The notes below the pieces were generated by a model. It saw only the letters and a list, made by a program, of their open reading frames with translations, searched no databases and was not told the DNA's origin. A DNA stretch of 64,000 nt, taken from positions 1 through 64,000 of the forward strand of contig NOKP01000023.1 of assembly GCA_002682825.1 (NCBI GenBank), in the 5' to 3' direction. A program made the translations under genes and the position numbers. Each line of letters opens with the position of its first letter. Within the stretch, counting starts at the first letter, position 1. Origin of the DNA: Neonectria sp. B-13. Lineage: Eukaryota > Ascomycota > Sordariomycetes > Hypocreales > Nectriaceae. Shown here one piece after another: positions 44,411 to 55,522 of this stretch.

Positions 44411-45445
44411 TTTGAGGCGGCAGATTAGCGACTGGGGTAGAAAAGCTGTGAGTTTCTCATCAGAGGAAGAGATTTGGATTGGGATGCATGCCAATAATTA
44501 CGGGAAAGGATTAAATATGAAGGATTAGGGAACCAGCAAGCCGAGCTGAACTTCCCTCACACCCTTCCGTGGCTTCACATCCTAGTGTCCTAGTGAAACC
44601 TAGACACGCCGCAAACGAAAGACGCAGACAGAATTGGCTTTCGGCGATGGGGTCAAGCAAATCCACTGGATTAGCGACTGTCAGCGGAGATAGGGACGCG
44701 TCGAACAACCGTCTCACCACCCACTCGGAGTCCTTCCGCATCCCATTCCTAGCGGAAACGTACTCGAGTGGAACAACGGCAACAGCCACGGCCAACACCA
44801 TCTGCACTCTGTATTGATACTCCGCGGGCTATCTCCAACACCATCTGCACTCTGTATTGATACTCCGCGGACTATCCTCAATTAACTTCCCAGCTCCAAC
44901 GCCTCCTTCGCACAACTCGTCCCTAATTCGCCAGCATACATACTACCAAACGTTAAAAGGTCGCCGAGACCCAGCGAATGAGACCATAGTGATCGTCCCC
45001 CCGCATGCAGCCCGTCAGCTCGGGGCCTCGATGAGGGTCGTGGAAAGTCCCGACTCTCCGATCCGTCGACAGCTCCGCCCTGCGGTGGCTTCGGTGCGGT
45101 AGCTCCAAAATACCGTCGGGCTGAAGTCGGCTTTCTGGGATTCGTCCAAGGAACAAGGAAAATCATCACCAGGAATGGCAAATAACGTAAACGGCCCGAG
45201 CATTCCAGCCAGAGCCAACCAAGACATGAATTGCTAGTTCCTAGACTTTGGATTGGGCAGCTAGTCTCATTAGAATGAACGCCTTCATGTGAACAGCTGT
45301 TGGTTAAACTCAATCAATCAATAAAGGATCGCCATCTCTCAGCTGAAACAGGGACGGGAGCAGCAAGAATTCCAGCATTGCATCTCTCTCTCCACGTGGA
45401 TGAACATAAGCGGATGAAACCAATCTTGCACACTAGGACCACGCA
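44411..45445. other. Upstream region of the ABC transporter
   Basis: About 1 kb between the ABC transporter start and the 3' end of the exonuclease gene. Apart from the 43-bp duplication annotated separately, only short frames in overlapping phases are present, and no gene is recognised. Confidence 0.5.
44792..44877. promoter_or_regulatory. Tandem 43-bp duplication with PDRE-like cores upstream of the ABC transporter
   Basis: Two adjacent 43-bp copies (44792-44834 and 44835-44877) differ at two bases. Each contains the sequence TACTCCGCGG; the first reads TCCGCGGG (44821-44828), the second TCCGCGGA (44864-44871). TCCGCGGA is the exact Pdr1/Pdr3 response element of yeast drug pumps. The unit lies roughly 380-470 bp upstream of the PDR transporter start. 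The duplication and the match are seen; use by a filamentous-fungal zinc-cluster regulator is inference. Confidence 0.5.
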
Positions 45446-46237
45446 CTAAAACCCCCCAAGCAGCTGCTCAACCGTCGGCCTCTCCCACGGCCCAAACGCC
45501 TTCGACTCCGACCGCGGAATATACGTCGCCGCCTGCGACTCCCTGACCCTCTTCCCCGTCTCTTCCACGACCCTCCTCCGCCAGTCGCTCCCCAGGCTCC
45601 GCCACAGTTTGTCACGCAGCCCAGGCAGGTACTGCACATCGTTGACGCAGTACTGCACCAAGTCGGCGTCCAGCGGCCGCTGGTTGAAGACCTCATACGA
45701 GCCGCCTTTGCTCGGGTGGAAGAGCGCCAAGCCGCGCTCCTTGGTCGCGCTCCAGGCCTGCTTCTGAGCCGGCGTCAGCGCCGCGTAGGATTGGATCGTC
45801 TTCTCCAGTCCCATGATGAAGCGGCGGCGGCCCGGGCGCGCGGCGTTCTCCATCAGCTGCACGTCCTCGATGCCCTTGAGGTCGATGCCGTAGTGCGCGT
45901 AGAGGGCGTCCGAGTCGTTGCGGACGTCGAAGAAGACCTTGGTGATGCTTGGCGACTCGAGGACGGTCTTCAGCGTGGTCCCATCTAGGCTTGCAACGGT
46001 AAACGCAGCAGTGCCCAAGGTGTGTACATCGACGAGGTAGGCCCGTCGTTCCGAAAGTACGTACATGGTGAGGATTGAGAGGCTCCCATGGCGGCTGAGA
46101 GAGACGCCCTCCAGGTCGAGGAACAGAGATGGAATTGTCGTCGGGGTCTTGATCGTGTCGATCAGACTGACAATCCCGGCCGCTGTGTCCACAAGCGTAC
46201 TAGGAGAGGTTCTCGAAGCCATGTTGTTTGAGTCCAA
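45446..46237 (-). CDS. RNase D-like 3'-5' exonuclease domain protein
   Basis: A 263-residue single-exon protein made almost entirely of a DEDDy-type 3'-5' exonuclease domain. Exo I is SLFLDLEGVSLSRHG with the Asp-x-Glu metal ligands (about residues 37-51). Exo II is VFFDVRNDSDALYAHYG. Exo III is VQYCVNDVQYLPGL, with the Tyr-x3-Asp spacing that defines the DEDDy class. The C terminus ends with a conserved-looking FGPWERP motif. No targeting signal or extra RNA-binding domain is visible, so the substrate (RNA or DNA ends) is open. Two nearby ATGs (46237 and 46222) could start it; the domain is unaffected. A dead copy with the same three blocks lies at 520-1230, about 45 kb to the left on the same strand. 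Confidence 0.9.
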   Translation of the reverse strand: MDSNNMASRTSPSTLVDTAAGIVSLIDTIKTPTTIPSLFLDLEGVSLSRHGSLSILTMYVLSERRAYLVDVHTLGTAAFTVASLDGTTLKTVLESPSITKVFFDVRNDSDALYAHYGIDLKGIEDVQLMENAARPGRRRFIMGLEKTIQSYAALTPAQKQAWSATKERGLALFHPSKGGSYEVFNQRPLDADLVQYCVNDVQYLPGLRDKLWRSLGSDWRRRVVEETGKRVRESQAATYIPRSESKAFGPWERPTVEQLLGGF

Positions 46238-47172
46238 GACAAGACACAGTGAGGTTCAGAGGGTAGAGTGGCCTCTGGAAGAATGAAGTGAATAGGAGAA
46301 CGGGTGAAGGCTGACTTCACTCCCATTCTGGCTGGGGCGTATCTGCTTCCTTATACGCAGACAGCGCCACCCAAAATCTGCCTGGCGGTCATCTCGCATG
46401 GTGCTTTCATACACCAGGACTACCCATAGATACCTATGTGGTAGGCCTCCTACATAATGAGTTCTGATAGACCAGATGGAGACAGCCACTTACTGGTCAG
46501 TTGGGCGTTGTTGGCTTGGACTTCTGTTGGCCGATTTGAGACCTGCATGGTTACGGATTAAAACTGTACAAACAGGGGACATTCCTTCCGTTGGGGCTGG
46601 TCATAAAAGCGCTTCGAAACTTGGCCGTCCAACATGTTGTTTTGAACATCGTCGACCAGGTCCGGAATGAGTTGGTCACTGCTTCGGCCTGAAATGACCC
46701 GGCTCGGTCCATATGAGTTCTAGCCTCAGGCTTCCTTGTCCGAACAGTGATGACAGCGAACCGCAACATCAGATACAGCAAGTCCAATTCTACGCTTCGG
46801 CTTGAGCAAGTAAATATTTCTAGATTGTCACATTCATGTACCATCCCAATCAGCCACGGCATTCATTTCTAGGAACAGGCTTCGAGGTTTCTTACCGTCA
46901 TTTCGAGCTCTGGTGTGCATTTGGTGGGACCCACCAAACATCGACGTCAACGTTGCTTCACACAACATCACTCGGTGGGGGAAAAAGCAATGCGCTCGGT
47001 ACAGTTCAAAGATACTCCAATTGTCCCAGGAATGATACCCAATATCTATAGGCCTGGGTATTGACCAGGAACCCTTGCATTGCAGTACATGCCGTAAAAG
47101 ATCGCTGACACGCATCTGTCTCTCGGATGTCTGTCTCTCTCGCTCGTTCGTTTCGTTATACTTTTACAGGAT
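46238..47172. other. Spacer without a recognisable gene
   Basis: About 0.9 kb between two minus-strand genes. It should contain the promoter of the exonuclease gene and the 3' region of the acetyl-CoA hydrolase gene. Short frames of up to 103 codons show no domain. Confidence 0.45.
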
Positions 47173-49125
47173 TTACCAGGGCTTAACCTTCAACATGCTG
47201 CCCTCGTCTTGCAGAGCCTTGTGGAGGTCGAAGCTGTTGAAGAGCAAGTGAGGCTGGTGGCCCATGCCCTTCTTGAGGCACTCGCTCTCGGCCTTCTCGA
47301 AGTAGTGGGTGAGGATGGGCTGGTAGGCGGGGTGGGCACACTTGTTAATGATGACGCGAGCTCGCTCGCGGGGGCTAAGGCCGCGGACATCGGCGAGACC
47401 CTGCTCGGTGACGATGACATCGAGGTCGTGCTCGGTCTGGTCGATGTGGGTGCACATGGGGACGATGCACGAGACACCGTGAGGGTCGGTCTTGGACGGG
47501 CGAGTCGAAGGGGTGTGCATGATAGAGTATTTAGCGTTGCGGAGGAAATCAGCGGAGCCTCCCAGGCCGTTGAGCATGCGGGAGCCGTTGACGCAGGTGG
47601 AGTTGGCATGGGCGTAAATGTCAACCTCGACGGGGGTGTTCATGCCGATGACACCGAGACGGCGGATGATCTCGGGGGCGTTGGACACGGCCTGGCTTCG
47701 GAGCAGCGTCTTGGGGGCATACTGATCCCAGTTTTCGTAGAAGCGGCGGAAGCCGTCGGGAGAGAAGCGGATAGAGGTGGCGGTGGCGTAGTCGAGCTTG
47801 CCAGAGTCGAAGAGGTCAAGGAAGGTGTCCTGGATAACCTCGGTCCAGACGGTGAGGTTCTTGAACTTGGAGTTGTTAAGGCCGCCGATAATGGCGTTAG
47901 CAACGTTGCCGATGCCGGACTGCAGGGGTAGGAGGTTCTCAGGCAGGCGGCCGTGCTTGACCTCGTGCTCGAGGAACTCAATCAGGTGGTTGGCGATGCG
48001 GTACGAGTTGTCGTCGGCGGGGGCGTTCTCGGTGGTGGCATCCTGGTAGTCAGACTCGATAACGGCGACAACCTTGGAGGGGTCGATGGGGATGGACTCG
48101 GTGCCGATGCGGTCTCGGACGTCGGTGATCTGGTAGGGCTTGCGGTAGGGGGGCAGATCAGTCATGGTGATGTCGTGGAGACCCTTGAAAGAGGGAATGG
48201 CGGTGTTGACCTCGATGATGATCTGTGAAGTAGCGAGCAACAGTCAGTTCCTCCGGATTTCTTTCTAAATATTGCACATCCAAGTGCAGGCGGGAATGGG
48301 AATACACACCTTGTCAGCCATCTGGATCAGCTCAGGGGTGGCACCAATTGAAGCACCAGGAACAATGCTGCCGTCCTCGAGGATCTCACTGGCCTCGACA
48401 ACAGTGACGTCGAGGTTCTTGTTTTCGCGGTCCTTGGTGTAGAAGCCCTGTTCGGTAAGCTTCAGTCAGCGGGAGCTCTGGTTTTGTATGCAGCGGGGGG
48501 AGTCGTACATAGACGAGATCAGTGGGGAACATGGACAAGTGCTTGTCGAAGAAGTCGATGCGACCAGCGTTGATGCCCTTGGAAATGTCCTTGCCGACCT
48601 GGTGAGGGCTTCGGCGGTTGATCATATCCAGCGCGGCCCATCGGTTCTCGGTCTCGGCGCCAGACGAGGCACCAACGAAGAGGGAGTACTTGAGCTTGCC
48701 CTGGAGGTTGTTCTGCTCGACATAGTCGGCCATGTAGGTGGGGACCTTCCTGTAGTCGCGCAAATCTCATGTCAGTGACTTGTTATTCATGCCGTTTGCA
48801 GGACGGGGAAAATGGAGCATGGAGGAATCCAATCTGGTGGAGAGTGGACGCGGCGGAGGAGCGTCGGCATTCGCGGGAGAGCCGGCCGGGCGGTGGGGTG
48901 GCGCCCGAAACCGGCAAAAGTCGAGGGCAAGGGCGAGGGCGATGAAGAGCGTGGTGGGAGCGAACAAACGTACTTGGGATAGCCGACGCCGGTGAAACCA
49001 GACCAGCCAATGTAGGCACCATTAGGGAAGTGGTGCATGACATCCTCCGCGCGGGTCAGCTTCTTGAGGAGGGCCGGGTTGCGGATGCGCGCCTTGAGGG
49101 CGTTGGAGGCGATCGGGGACGCCAT
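47173..49125 (-). CDS. ach1: Acetyl-CoA hydrolase / CoA-transferase (ACH1 family)
   Basis: A mitochondrial-type CoA-transferase of 526 residues, the usual length for fungal Ach1. The family moves CoA between succinyl-CoA, acetate and propionate and slowly hydrolyses acetyl-CoA; in fungi it helps with acetate growth and propionyl-CoA detoxification. Exons: 48974-49125, 48509-48749, 48310-48447 and 47173-48222; introns are 224, 61 and 87 nt and keep frame. Recognisable blocks: [20 protein letters not shown] near the N terminus, [54 protein letters not shown] and ITEQ-like [16 protein letters not shown]. The start is the ATG at 49123-49125. Codon use is GC3-rich, as in strongly expressed genes, and a pyrimidine-rich leader precedes it (49190-49330). 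Confidence 0.95.
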
Positions 49126-52100
49126 GATGTGCGAGCTAGAGAGTGCGACAGACGGAGGAGGGGAGAGGTTCTGAGCCGATGTGAGGTATTGGGAATGTAG
49201 ACGCCCCAATTGACAGCCAGGAAAAGAAGAGAGAGAGAGACGACAAGGAGAAGAAGGAGGAGGAACAAGGAGACAGAGTTGTGTGGAGGAGGAGGAAAGC
49301 GAGGTAGAAGTAGGACAGTTGGACAGCTTGAATGGGACGAAAAGGGCCCATGTCCGGCCGAGACCCAGAAGGACTAGTTCGTCGGGGTGACGACCTTGGG
49401 AAAGAGGAAGGTGTGGGGCACCCAGTTCACACGAAGAAGGCAAGGCACCGCCAAGGTACGGTTACATGATGCCTCGTGGCCGACTGCTGTGGGTTGGGTG
49501 TTTCGGGGCTTTCCTTCAGTGGCCGATTGGGGCATTTGGGACCATCCAAGGCCTGTTGGCGCCGAGCCATTAGGGCATCGTGTGGGGGGTTGGGGGGGTC
49601 ATCTGGCCCACGGCCCGTACCTGTACAGCGCTGGGCATGGCGGGGTCCTTCCTTTTTTCCCTTCCATCCACCTTCTCCAATTCCCCATTGAAGTGGAGTG
49701 GGACCTTCAGATCAGCCCACTGGGCGACATGCACCGCACCATCTGAGGTACAGTACATCCGTTTATGCTGAGTGGTACGGCACTGACAACTGGCCCGAGG
49801 ATGGAAGATTCAGTTCCATCTGCTGCACAAGGGCCTGCCAGGGGTAGGATTGGGGGTTGAGCAGTGCAACCCTCGGATTACAGGTACCGTACCGTAGCAA
49901 CCAGGTGAGTGAGTGACCGTCCATGAGGTGGTGGGGGACCTTAAGGTGAAGCTGCTGAGCCACATCCCGACATGGCTGCAGCAAGGTACCGGGAACATTA
50001 CCTAAGCTCCAACCGTCTCCAACAGGTGTTCAGAGGCCTGTAAACCGTCTCTTTTGCACATCTGACATCTTTCGTATGTTGGCCAAGCAGGGATTCGTGC
50101 GCTTTACTGATTGCAATGAGCTGACTTGCACCGCCCCTTGTTGTTTCCCTTATGGATTCCCTGCCCTTTGATTCAAAAAGTACCAGGCACCTCAAGTGAG
50201 GCTCAACCCCCGCCAAACCTAACCCTCAGCCACCTCCGGTCTTGCCGCTTCCCCAAAGCCCAAGGCCCCAGAGCGGAGTCCGTTGCCCGGAACCGACGCA
50301 CCCGCAACTACCCCACCCGAAGTGGCTTCCGTCCGGCCGAGACGGGCACAGACCAGCCATCGGCATCACTCGGTTATCCCGTCTTCACCACCCAAGCAAC
50401 CTCCGGCTTTCATTAATTCAAGGCCCTCCTTTTACTTTGTCTTTACCCCGGGATCTGGTCGGCAATCCCAGGCGAATCACGGCGTCCAAACCTATACCCC
50501 GACCTGTTTCCTGCCCCTGTTCGGACACCAACCACCGACCGCCGAAGCGCCATCATCCCCGGACCCACACCTTGGCTTCGTAGCTTTGTTGAGGGAGTCT
50601 GATGTACAGTACATGAGGTACATAGCTGATGACCTTTGAGGCCATTTGATGAAGATTCTGATGTAGGCTATCAACTATCTCGGCGCCATCTGTCATCCAT
50701 GCCAGTACCATATCGAACGAGTTCATGCGTATCTGCAATACGACTATGAGGAGCGAGCGGGAGTGGGTGGTGAGATGCATCACAATTACCAGACCAAAGT
50801 GACAACATGATGCGGTTCGTGGTTCATCTCTAACCCATGGAATGATTCCTTCCTGCATATCTCACAGGTGATGGCATTCTCATATACGGACATTGGATTC
50901 ATCATTCCGGGTGTTCTTCCAAGTTTCCATAACTATAGTGATTTCATCCCTCTGCACACACGAAATAGCATGCCCCTTTTTATCCCACTTAATCTTGGAA
51001 ACGCCTGCATCGTCGCCCTCACCTTGTCGGCCTTTTTCCTCTCCTAGCCGCATCAACCAACATCCATCCTTGTGCTGCTGCCAGATCTGTCCGATCGACG
51101 CGACCTGCCAGTTCAAGGGTGTGGACGCCAGTGCTCCGGTGACTAGGGCCATGCCGGAGGCGGGACCCCGCAACGGCTCGACTCGACGCGGACGACATCC
51201 TGCCGGTGGTCCTGGCACTGATCCTGGGGAGCAAGCGTGGACTGCGAAATCATCCTCCTGTCCTGTTGGCCCTCGTGGGTGTCCTTAGTCTTCGTGTCAG
51301 TGATGCATTTGTCGACTTCTTGTGAGAGCGAGAGCCTTGTCTGATCATCTTTGGCGCGAAGTTGTGAGAGGGTTCAATGTACTGACACGAGGGACTTGTG
51401 CCGGAAGTCCTCTACGAATACGGCCTATGGCTCCCTCCGGTCTTCGTAGTAAATCAAGCCAGGTCTATAGACTATTTCTTATCTCAAACGGGTTCATGCA
51501 TAGCCACCATGCTCTGATAGCAACTATTCAACGATGGCTAACCCCGATCTTACCCTCACGGCCCAGCCCGATCTAGCGGTTTCAACCTGGAGTACTAACG
51601 GTGTCTCGCCCTTTACTGGTCCTTAACAGCTGGTGTTCCTAAGACGACCATCAGACGAGGCCCACTCGACAGAGTTGCGGATCCGAACCTGCCCTCGCAT
51701 CAGCCCTACAGAATGCCCGACAACGGGAACTAGTACCGTGTCCGATTGTGCATGTTCCTGCAGCTCTCCAGGTGTGGTCAGAGCCTTGTTGTTGCTGCAG
51801 ATGACGTCCTTGCCAATAGGCCCATGCCACGGTGGTTTGAACAGTTGTGGGACAAGGTGCTGCACCAAGAACGAGGCACATGGATGACGCTATTTTAGTG
51901 CGCTATGCTTGCTTATTCGAGGCCAAGTGCCAGTGTTTTGTATAGATGTGACGAGCATGTGTCGTAGTTGTGTCCGTACTGCGTTTCAAGGTCCTAAACT
52001 GGCTGTTAAGAAACCGGAGTCTACAACGCTTGGTAGGACTGTCTCTTCGATTCATGTTGTAGCTTTTCGTTGAGTACTCTTTCTTACGCATTCAGGTCTT

Positions 52101-52246
52101 GCACTCCATCGGCTCAGGCAAACTCCACGTCAACTCCCGTTCACCCGAGACCCACGTTCACGTATCAAGACAGTTCATTATAATCTGCCACGACTCAATG
52201 GGATCCATCATACATTAAACTAAGTTCGCAATCTCAACGTCATATC
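49126..52246. other. Long spacer between the acetyl-CoA hydrolase and ferric reductase genes
   Basis: About 3.1 kb. The first 200 bp are strongly pyrimidine-rich on the minus strand (CT runs at about 49190-49330), a usual fungal promoter/leader feature. The rest has overlapping frames up to 131 codons (50893-51288) on both strands with low-complexity Pro/Ser/Arg content and no domain. I see no gene, RNA or transposon. Confidence 0.45.
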
Positions 52247-54197
52247 TCAACTATCAGAACGCTCAATATGGAGGAAAATGTCATGTGCGCCCAAGCCTTC
52301 CACCCGCTCGCTCCGGAGGGATGCCACAGTTCTCTGAACTGTCCTCTCGATCGGGCTTCCACCGCAAACAGCGACGGCAATGTTCCCAGGAACGTTTCCA
52401 ACTGCGGTGCGCAAGAATGCCGCAATGTCCGGGCGTCCTTCCGTCTCCGTGATGGAGGATGCGTCGTATGCGTACCCATCGCCCAGGCCAAGCTCCACCT
52501 CCTCTTTGAGCAGCTGGTCTTCCCTCTCATTGCCCTGTGATTCATTTGAATCAAGCGAGAACCGCTCGAGTTCTACGCTGTCTCCTCTTCCTTCATGCCG
52601 GGGCTCCGGTTCAATCAACCGCTCCCGGCTTTGGCTCGCTGGGCTTTCGTCCAGGTGGGCGACGTTCCGGGTGCTCTGGGTTACAGCAACCTCAATTCGC
52701 ACAGAGATTCCCATCTCCTTCGCCCTGGACACCACTCTAGAGATTCGCTGGAGGTAAGGTTCCACGTGGGCTTTGCGGCGGGCAATGTACAAGGCACTGA
52801 GCTTCCGCACTCGCCCTGGTGACTGGGTCGTGATCAGGTCCTCGAGTATAGGGGTCGTGAAAGACGCGCCTGTTGATGCCGCAACCAAAACCACGTTATC
52901 GTACTGTCGCCAATTCGGCAAGGCGCCATATGGCCCAGCAAGAAGCACACGCAGGGCGCCGTCGCTGCCGCTGTGGTCTGCCTTCCGACCCCAGCCGTTC
53001 AACGCCCTAGTGAACCCATCTTTCGTCTTGAGTACCAGTTGGAGATCGCGACTTGACGTTTCGGCACTAGGAATGCTCGAAATTGTGAACGGGTGTGGGA
53101 ATTGTCGAGGAAAGGTGGGCGACCAGATGAGAACGTGTTGTCCCGGCGTCCAGTTAAAGCCAACGTTGCGAATCGTGACAACTGTCAATTCATCATCGAC
53201 AGCATCGATATGCGCTTGATGTGCATATCGGGTGAGAATTCCAGAGGAGAAGCCAAGGCGGAGGTTGCGCCAGATAGGGTTCGCTGATCGGGTAACAACA
53301 TCGTACAAGAATGCAACGACAGCACACCAGATGCTAAAGTGATGATGGTCGGGGACATGGATGAGCAGAAGCACCAACAGCAGCGCGACGGATACGATAT
53401 GCTGGAGAACAAAGAACTCATATCGGATACGACGGAACGGCGGTAACGTCGACACCAACGTCCAGACCAGGACAGCCCAAGCAGCCAGTCCCCATTTCAC
53501 CATGCCGACGGTCCTCAGCTCCGTCCAGAAGAAGTCGGCAGCAACCCATTCAACGACGAAGAAAGAGCCGTGGATAGTGGCGCTGGCTACAAAGACCCGG
53601 GACACCCATCGGTGAAACCAGTTAATCCTCTCATACGAGGTACCCAGGATGAGGCCGATGGGGTTCGTTCGAGCGGCGAGCAAGAACGGCAGCGAGGTTT
53701 GCGTGGCGGTGATCCAGGCGGCGCGGAAGCCGAGACGTTCGAGATAGTTGCCGTCATGCTTGACGGCCTTCCAGGTCAGGAGGAAGCTTACAAAGGCAGC
53801 GTATACGATGACTAGAAACGTTCGTTTCAAGGGGAGCGAGGCCAGCCAGGAAGGGCGGCGGCGGGAGAGAAATGAGCCGGCAACGGCGGCACGCGGGGCT
53901 TCAAACAACCGCTCAATGGTTGAGACCGAGGAGTCAAAGCCCGATCGGGACTCTATCCTTTTAGACCTGGGAGAGATTCAGTTATAGGCGACATTGATTT
54001 GCAAACAGCGGCGTGAGAACTCACCTTTGGCGGGCAATCACGGCCGCGACCAGCCTCGCCATAAATGCAGTGATGAGGACGGCCGCGATGGCGTACCAAT
54101 ACAGCGACGCCAGAGCATGCTGCCTCTCGGAATCCTCACTTCCGTGTCCATGTCCGTGCCCGTGATCATCGTCGCCGTGTCTTGCGAAGAAAGCCAT
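52247..54197 (-). CDS. Ferric reductase-like transmembrane metalloreductase
   Basis: A 630-residue plasma-membrane flavocytochrome of the FRE group, which passes electrons from NADPH through FAD and two hemes to extracellular ferric or cupric ions. Exon 1 is 54025-54197, a 58-nt intron (53967-54024, GTGAGT...CCCAG) is removed, and exon 2 is 52247-53966. The N terminus is His-rich (HGDDDHGHGHGHG), a possible metal-binding tail. Two bis-heme pairs with exact H-x13-H spacing are present: FHRWVSRVFVASATIHG and QHIVSVALLLVLLLIHV. FAD binding is shown by HPFTISSIPS, NADPH binding by LVAASTGASFTTPILEDL and VAVCGGSP. A polar insert (about residues 500-570) lies inside the NAD-binding part, as in many fungal members. 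The start is the ATG at 54195-54197. It is a likely iron- or copper-starvation gene, by family inference. Confidence 0.93.
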
Positions 54198-54889
54198 GAG
54201 GGGCCGGGGGCCGGGGATCTGACGGATATCACCGGCCGGGGCAGAGCGTCCGGACTTGGGACGGAGGTGGCAGGGGTTCCGCGTGCCGCTGCGGGTCTGG
54301 CCGTTTCAGCCCTTGTCGGAAGTGTTCCCGCCGGCGATGACGTCCACTCGTCTCTGAGAGCGAGAGAGTGAGAGCGAGCTTAATTGATGGATGGATGTCG
54401 AGATAAGGTCCCTCCGCAGCTGAACTGGCCTGCAATGGTCAATTGTCAATGGTCGCGGCCAACGTCATTGGCTTACGTGATGGGCTGGCTGGAACCGTCG
54501 GCTGTCAATTGGCCAACAAAGAAACTCACTCAAATCTGCTCTTAGCGCAGCGTGGCCATTCTCAATCATCACAGAATACGGCAGATCGATTTGTGTCTTT
54601 GACATTGTTCAACACAGAGGCCGCTCAGTCTAGGGAATCTCATTCTGGTTCCGCAGCCCATTTGACACACCTTGTTTACTAAACTCGAGAGACAAAAACG
54701 TCACCGTAATCCCATAGAGGCTGATGAAATGGCAGCCGTCGTCGAGGGCGATTCGGTCTTCAGGGGAGACAAGAAGAGGACAATATCCATAAGTGTTGCG
54801 CCGCTGCTTAACCACGAGCCACGGGAGAAATTGTCAGAAGCAACTTCTCGTTGAAATCTCGGCACTACCATCATTGGACCCGAGATCTC
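54198..54889. other. Upstream region of the ferric reductase gene
   Basis: About 0.7 kb. It starts at the reductase ATG and should contain its promoter. Short frames on both strands lack domains; no gene is recognised. Confidence 0.4.
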
Positions 54890-55522
54890 ATGGCCCTGAG
54901 GATCCTCATTCTCGTTTTCACCTTCATTGAAGTCTGCCAGTGCATGGTCTAAAAACCCAACTTTGCTCCAATCAACCACGAGTTCGTTACACAGTACAGT
55001 CGCACAGAAGACCTAGTGCAGAACTTCCCGTTCGTTGTCGGATTCACAGAGAACTCAGGCGAGGCAAGGTTAACATCAGGGGCGGAGGGACAAAAGCTTT
55101 GCTACTAACTGGCAGCAGCTCAAAAGAATGGGCACCTGCATGTTGTTTTCTTGAGTACGGCCACCATAGAAGATATCTATATTCATCACAATCGCAGCAA
55201 CGATGCAGTCCACAAAAATAGGATACACTTCGCACCTGGGGTCGGCCAGGAGGGGCCCGCAGCCTGGGAGCGAGTTCATCGTGGGTTGGATGTAAGTCCG
55301 ACATGGCGCAGCGAGAAGCTGGCACTGAAACCAACGGCAATTCAACCAATCCAGCTCACATGCGAGGTCAAGAAACGCCAGCGTAACGGACCAGGCGCTG
55401 CCCAATCGCTACTCCGTCGTTGGAACAGTCAGTACAGCATCTCCGGCTGTGCACAAAACACTAGCCTGTGTATGATTAATGGCTGGGTCAAGGCCAAAAC
55501 TAACTACGGCTTCCTCAACTAG
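54890..55522 (+). pseudogene. Possible decayed gene with two in-frame stops
   Basis: From an ATG at 54890 one frame stays open to 55522 (about 210 codons) except for TAA codons at 54950-54952 and near 55103. The first 20 residues are signal-peptide-like (MALRILILVFTFIEVCQCM) and later segments such as NHEFVTQYSRTEDLVQNFPF look protein-like. No intron with good borders removes the stops. I do not recognise a family, and the opposite strand also has frames of similar length, so this could be chance. Confidence 0.25.

Noticed and set aside
47209..47931. A 240-codon plus-strand frame rich in Val, Gly and Asp
   Set aside because: It is antisense to the acetyl-CoA hydrolase coding exon and arises from GC-rich third positions.
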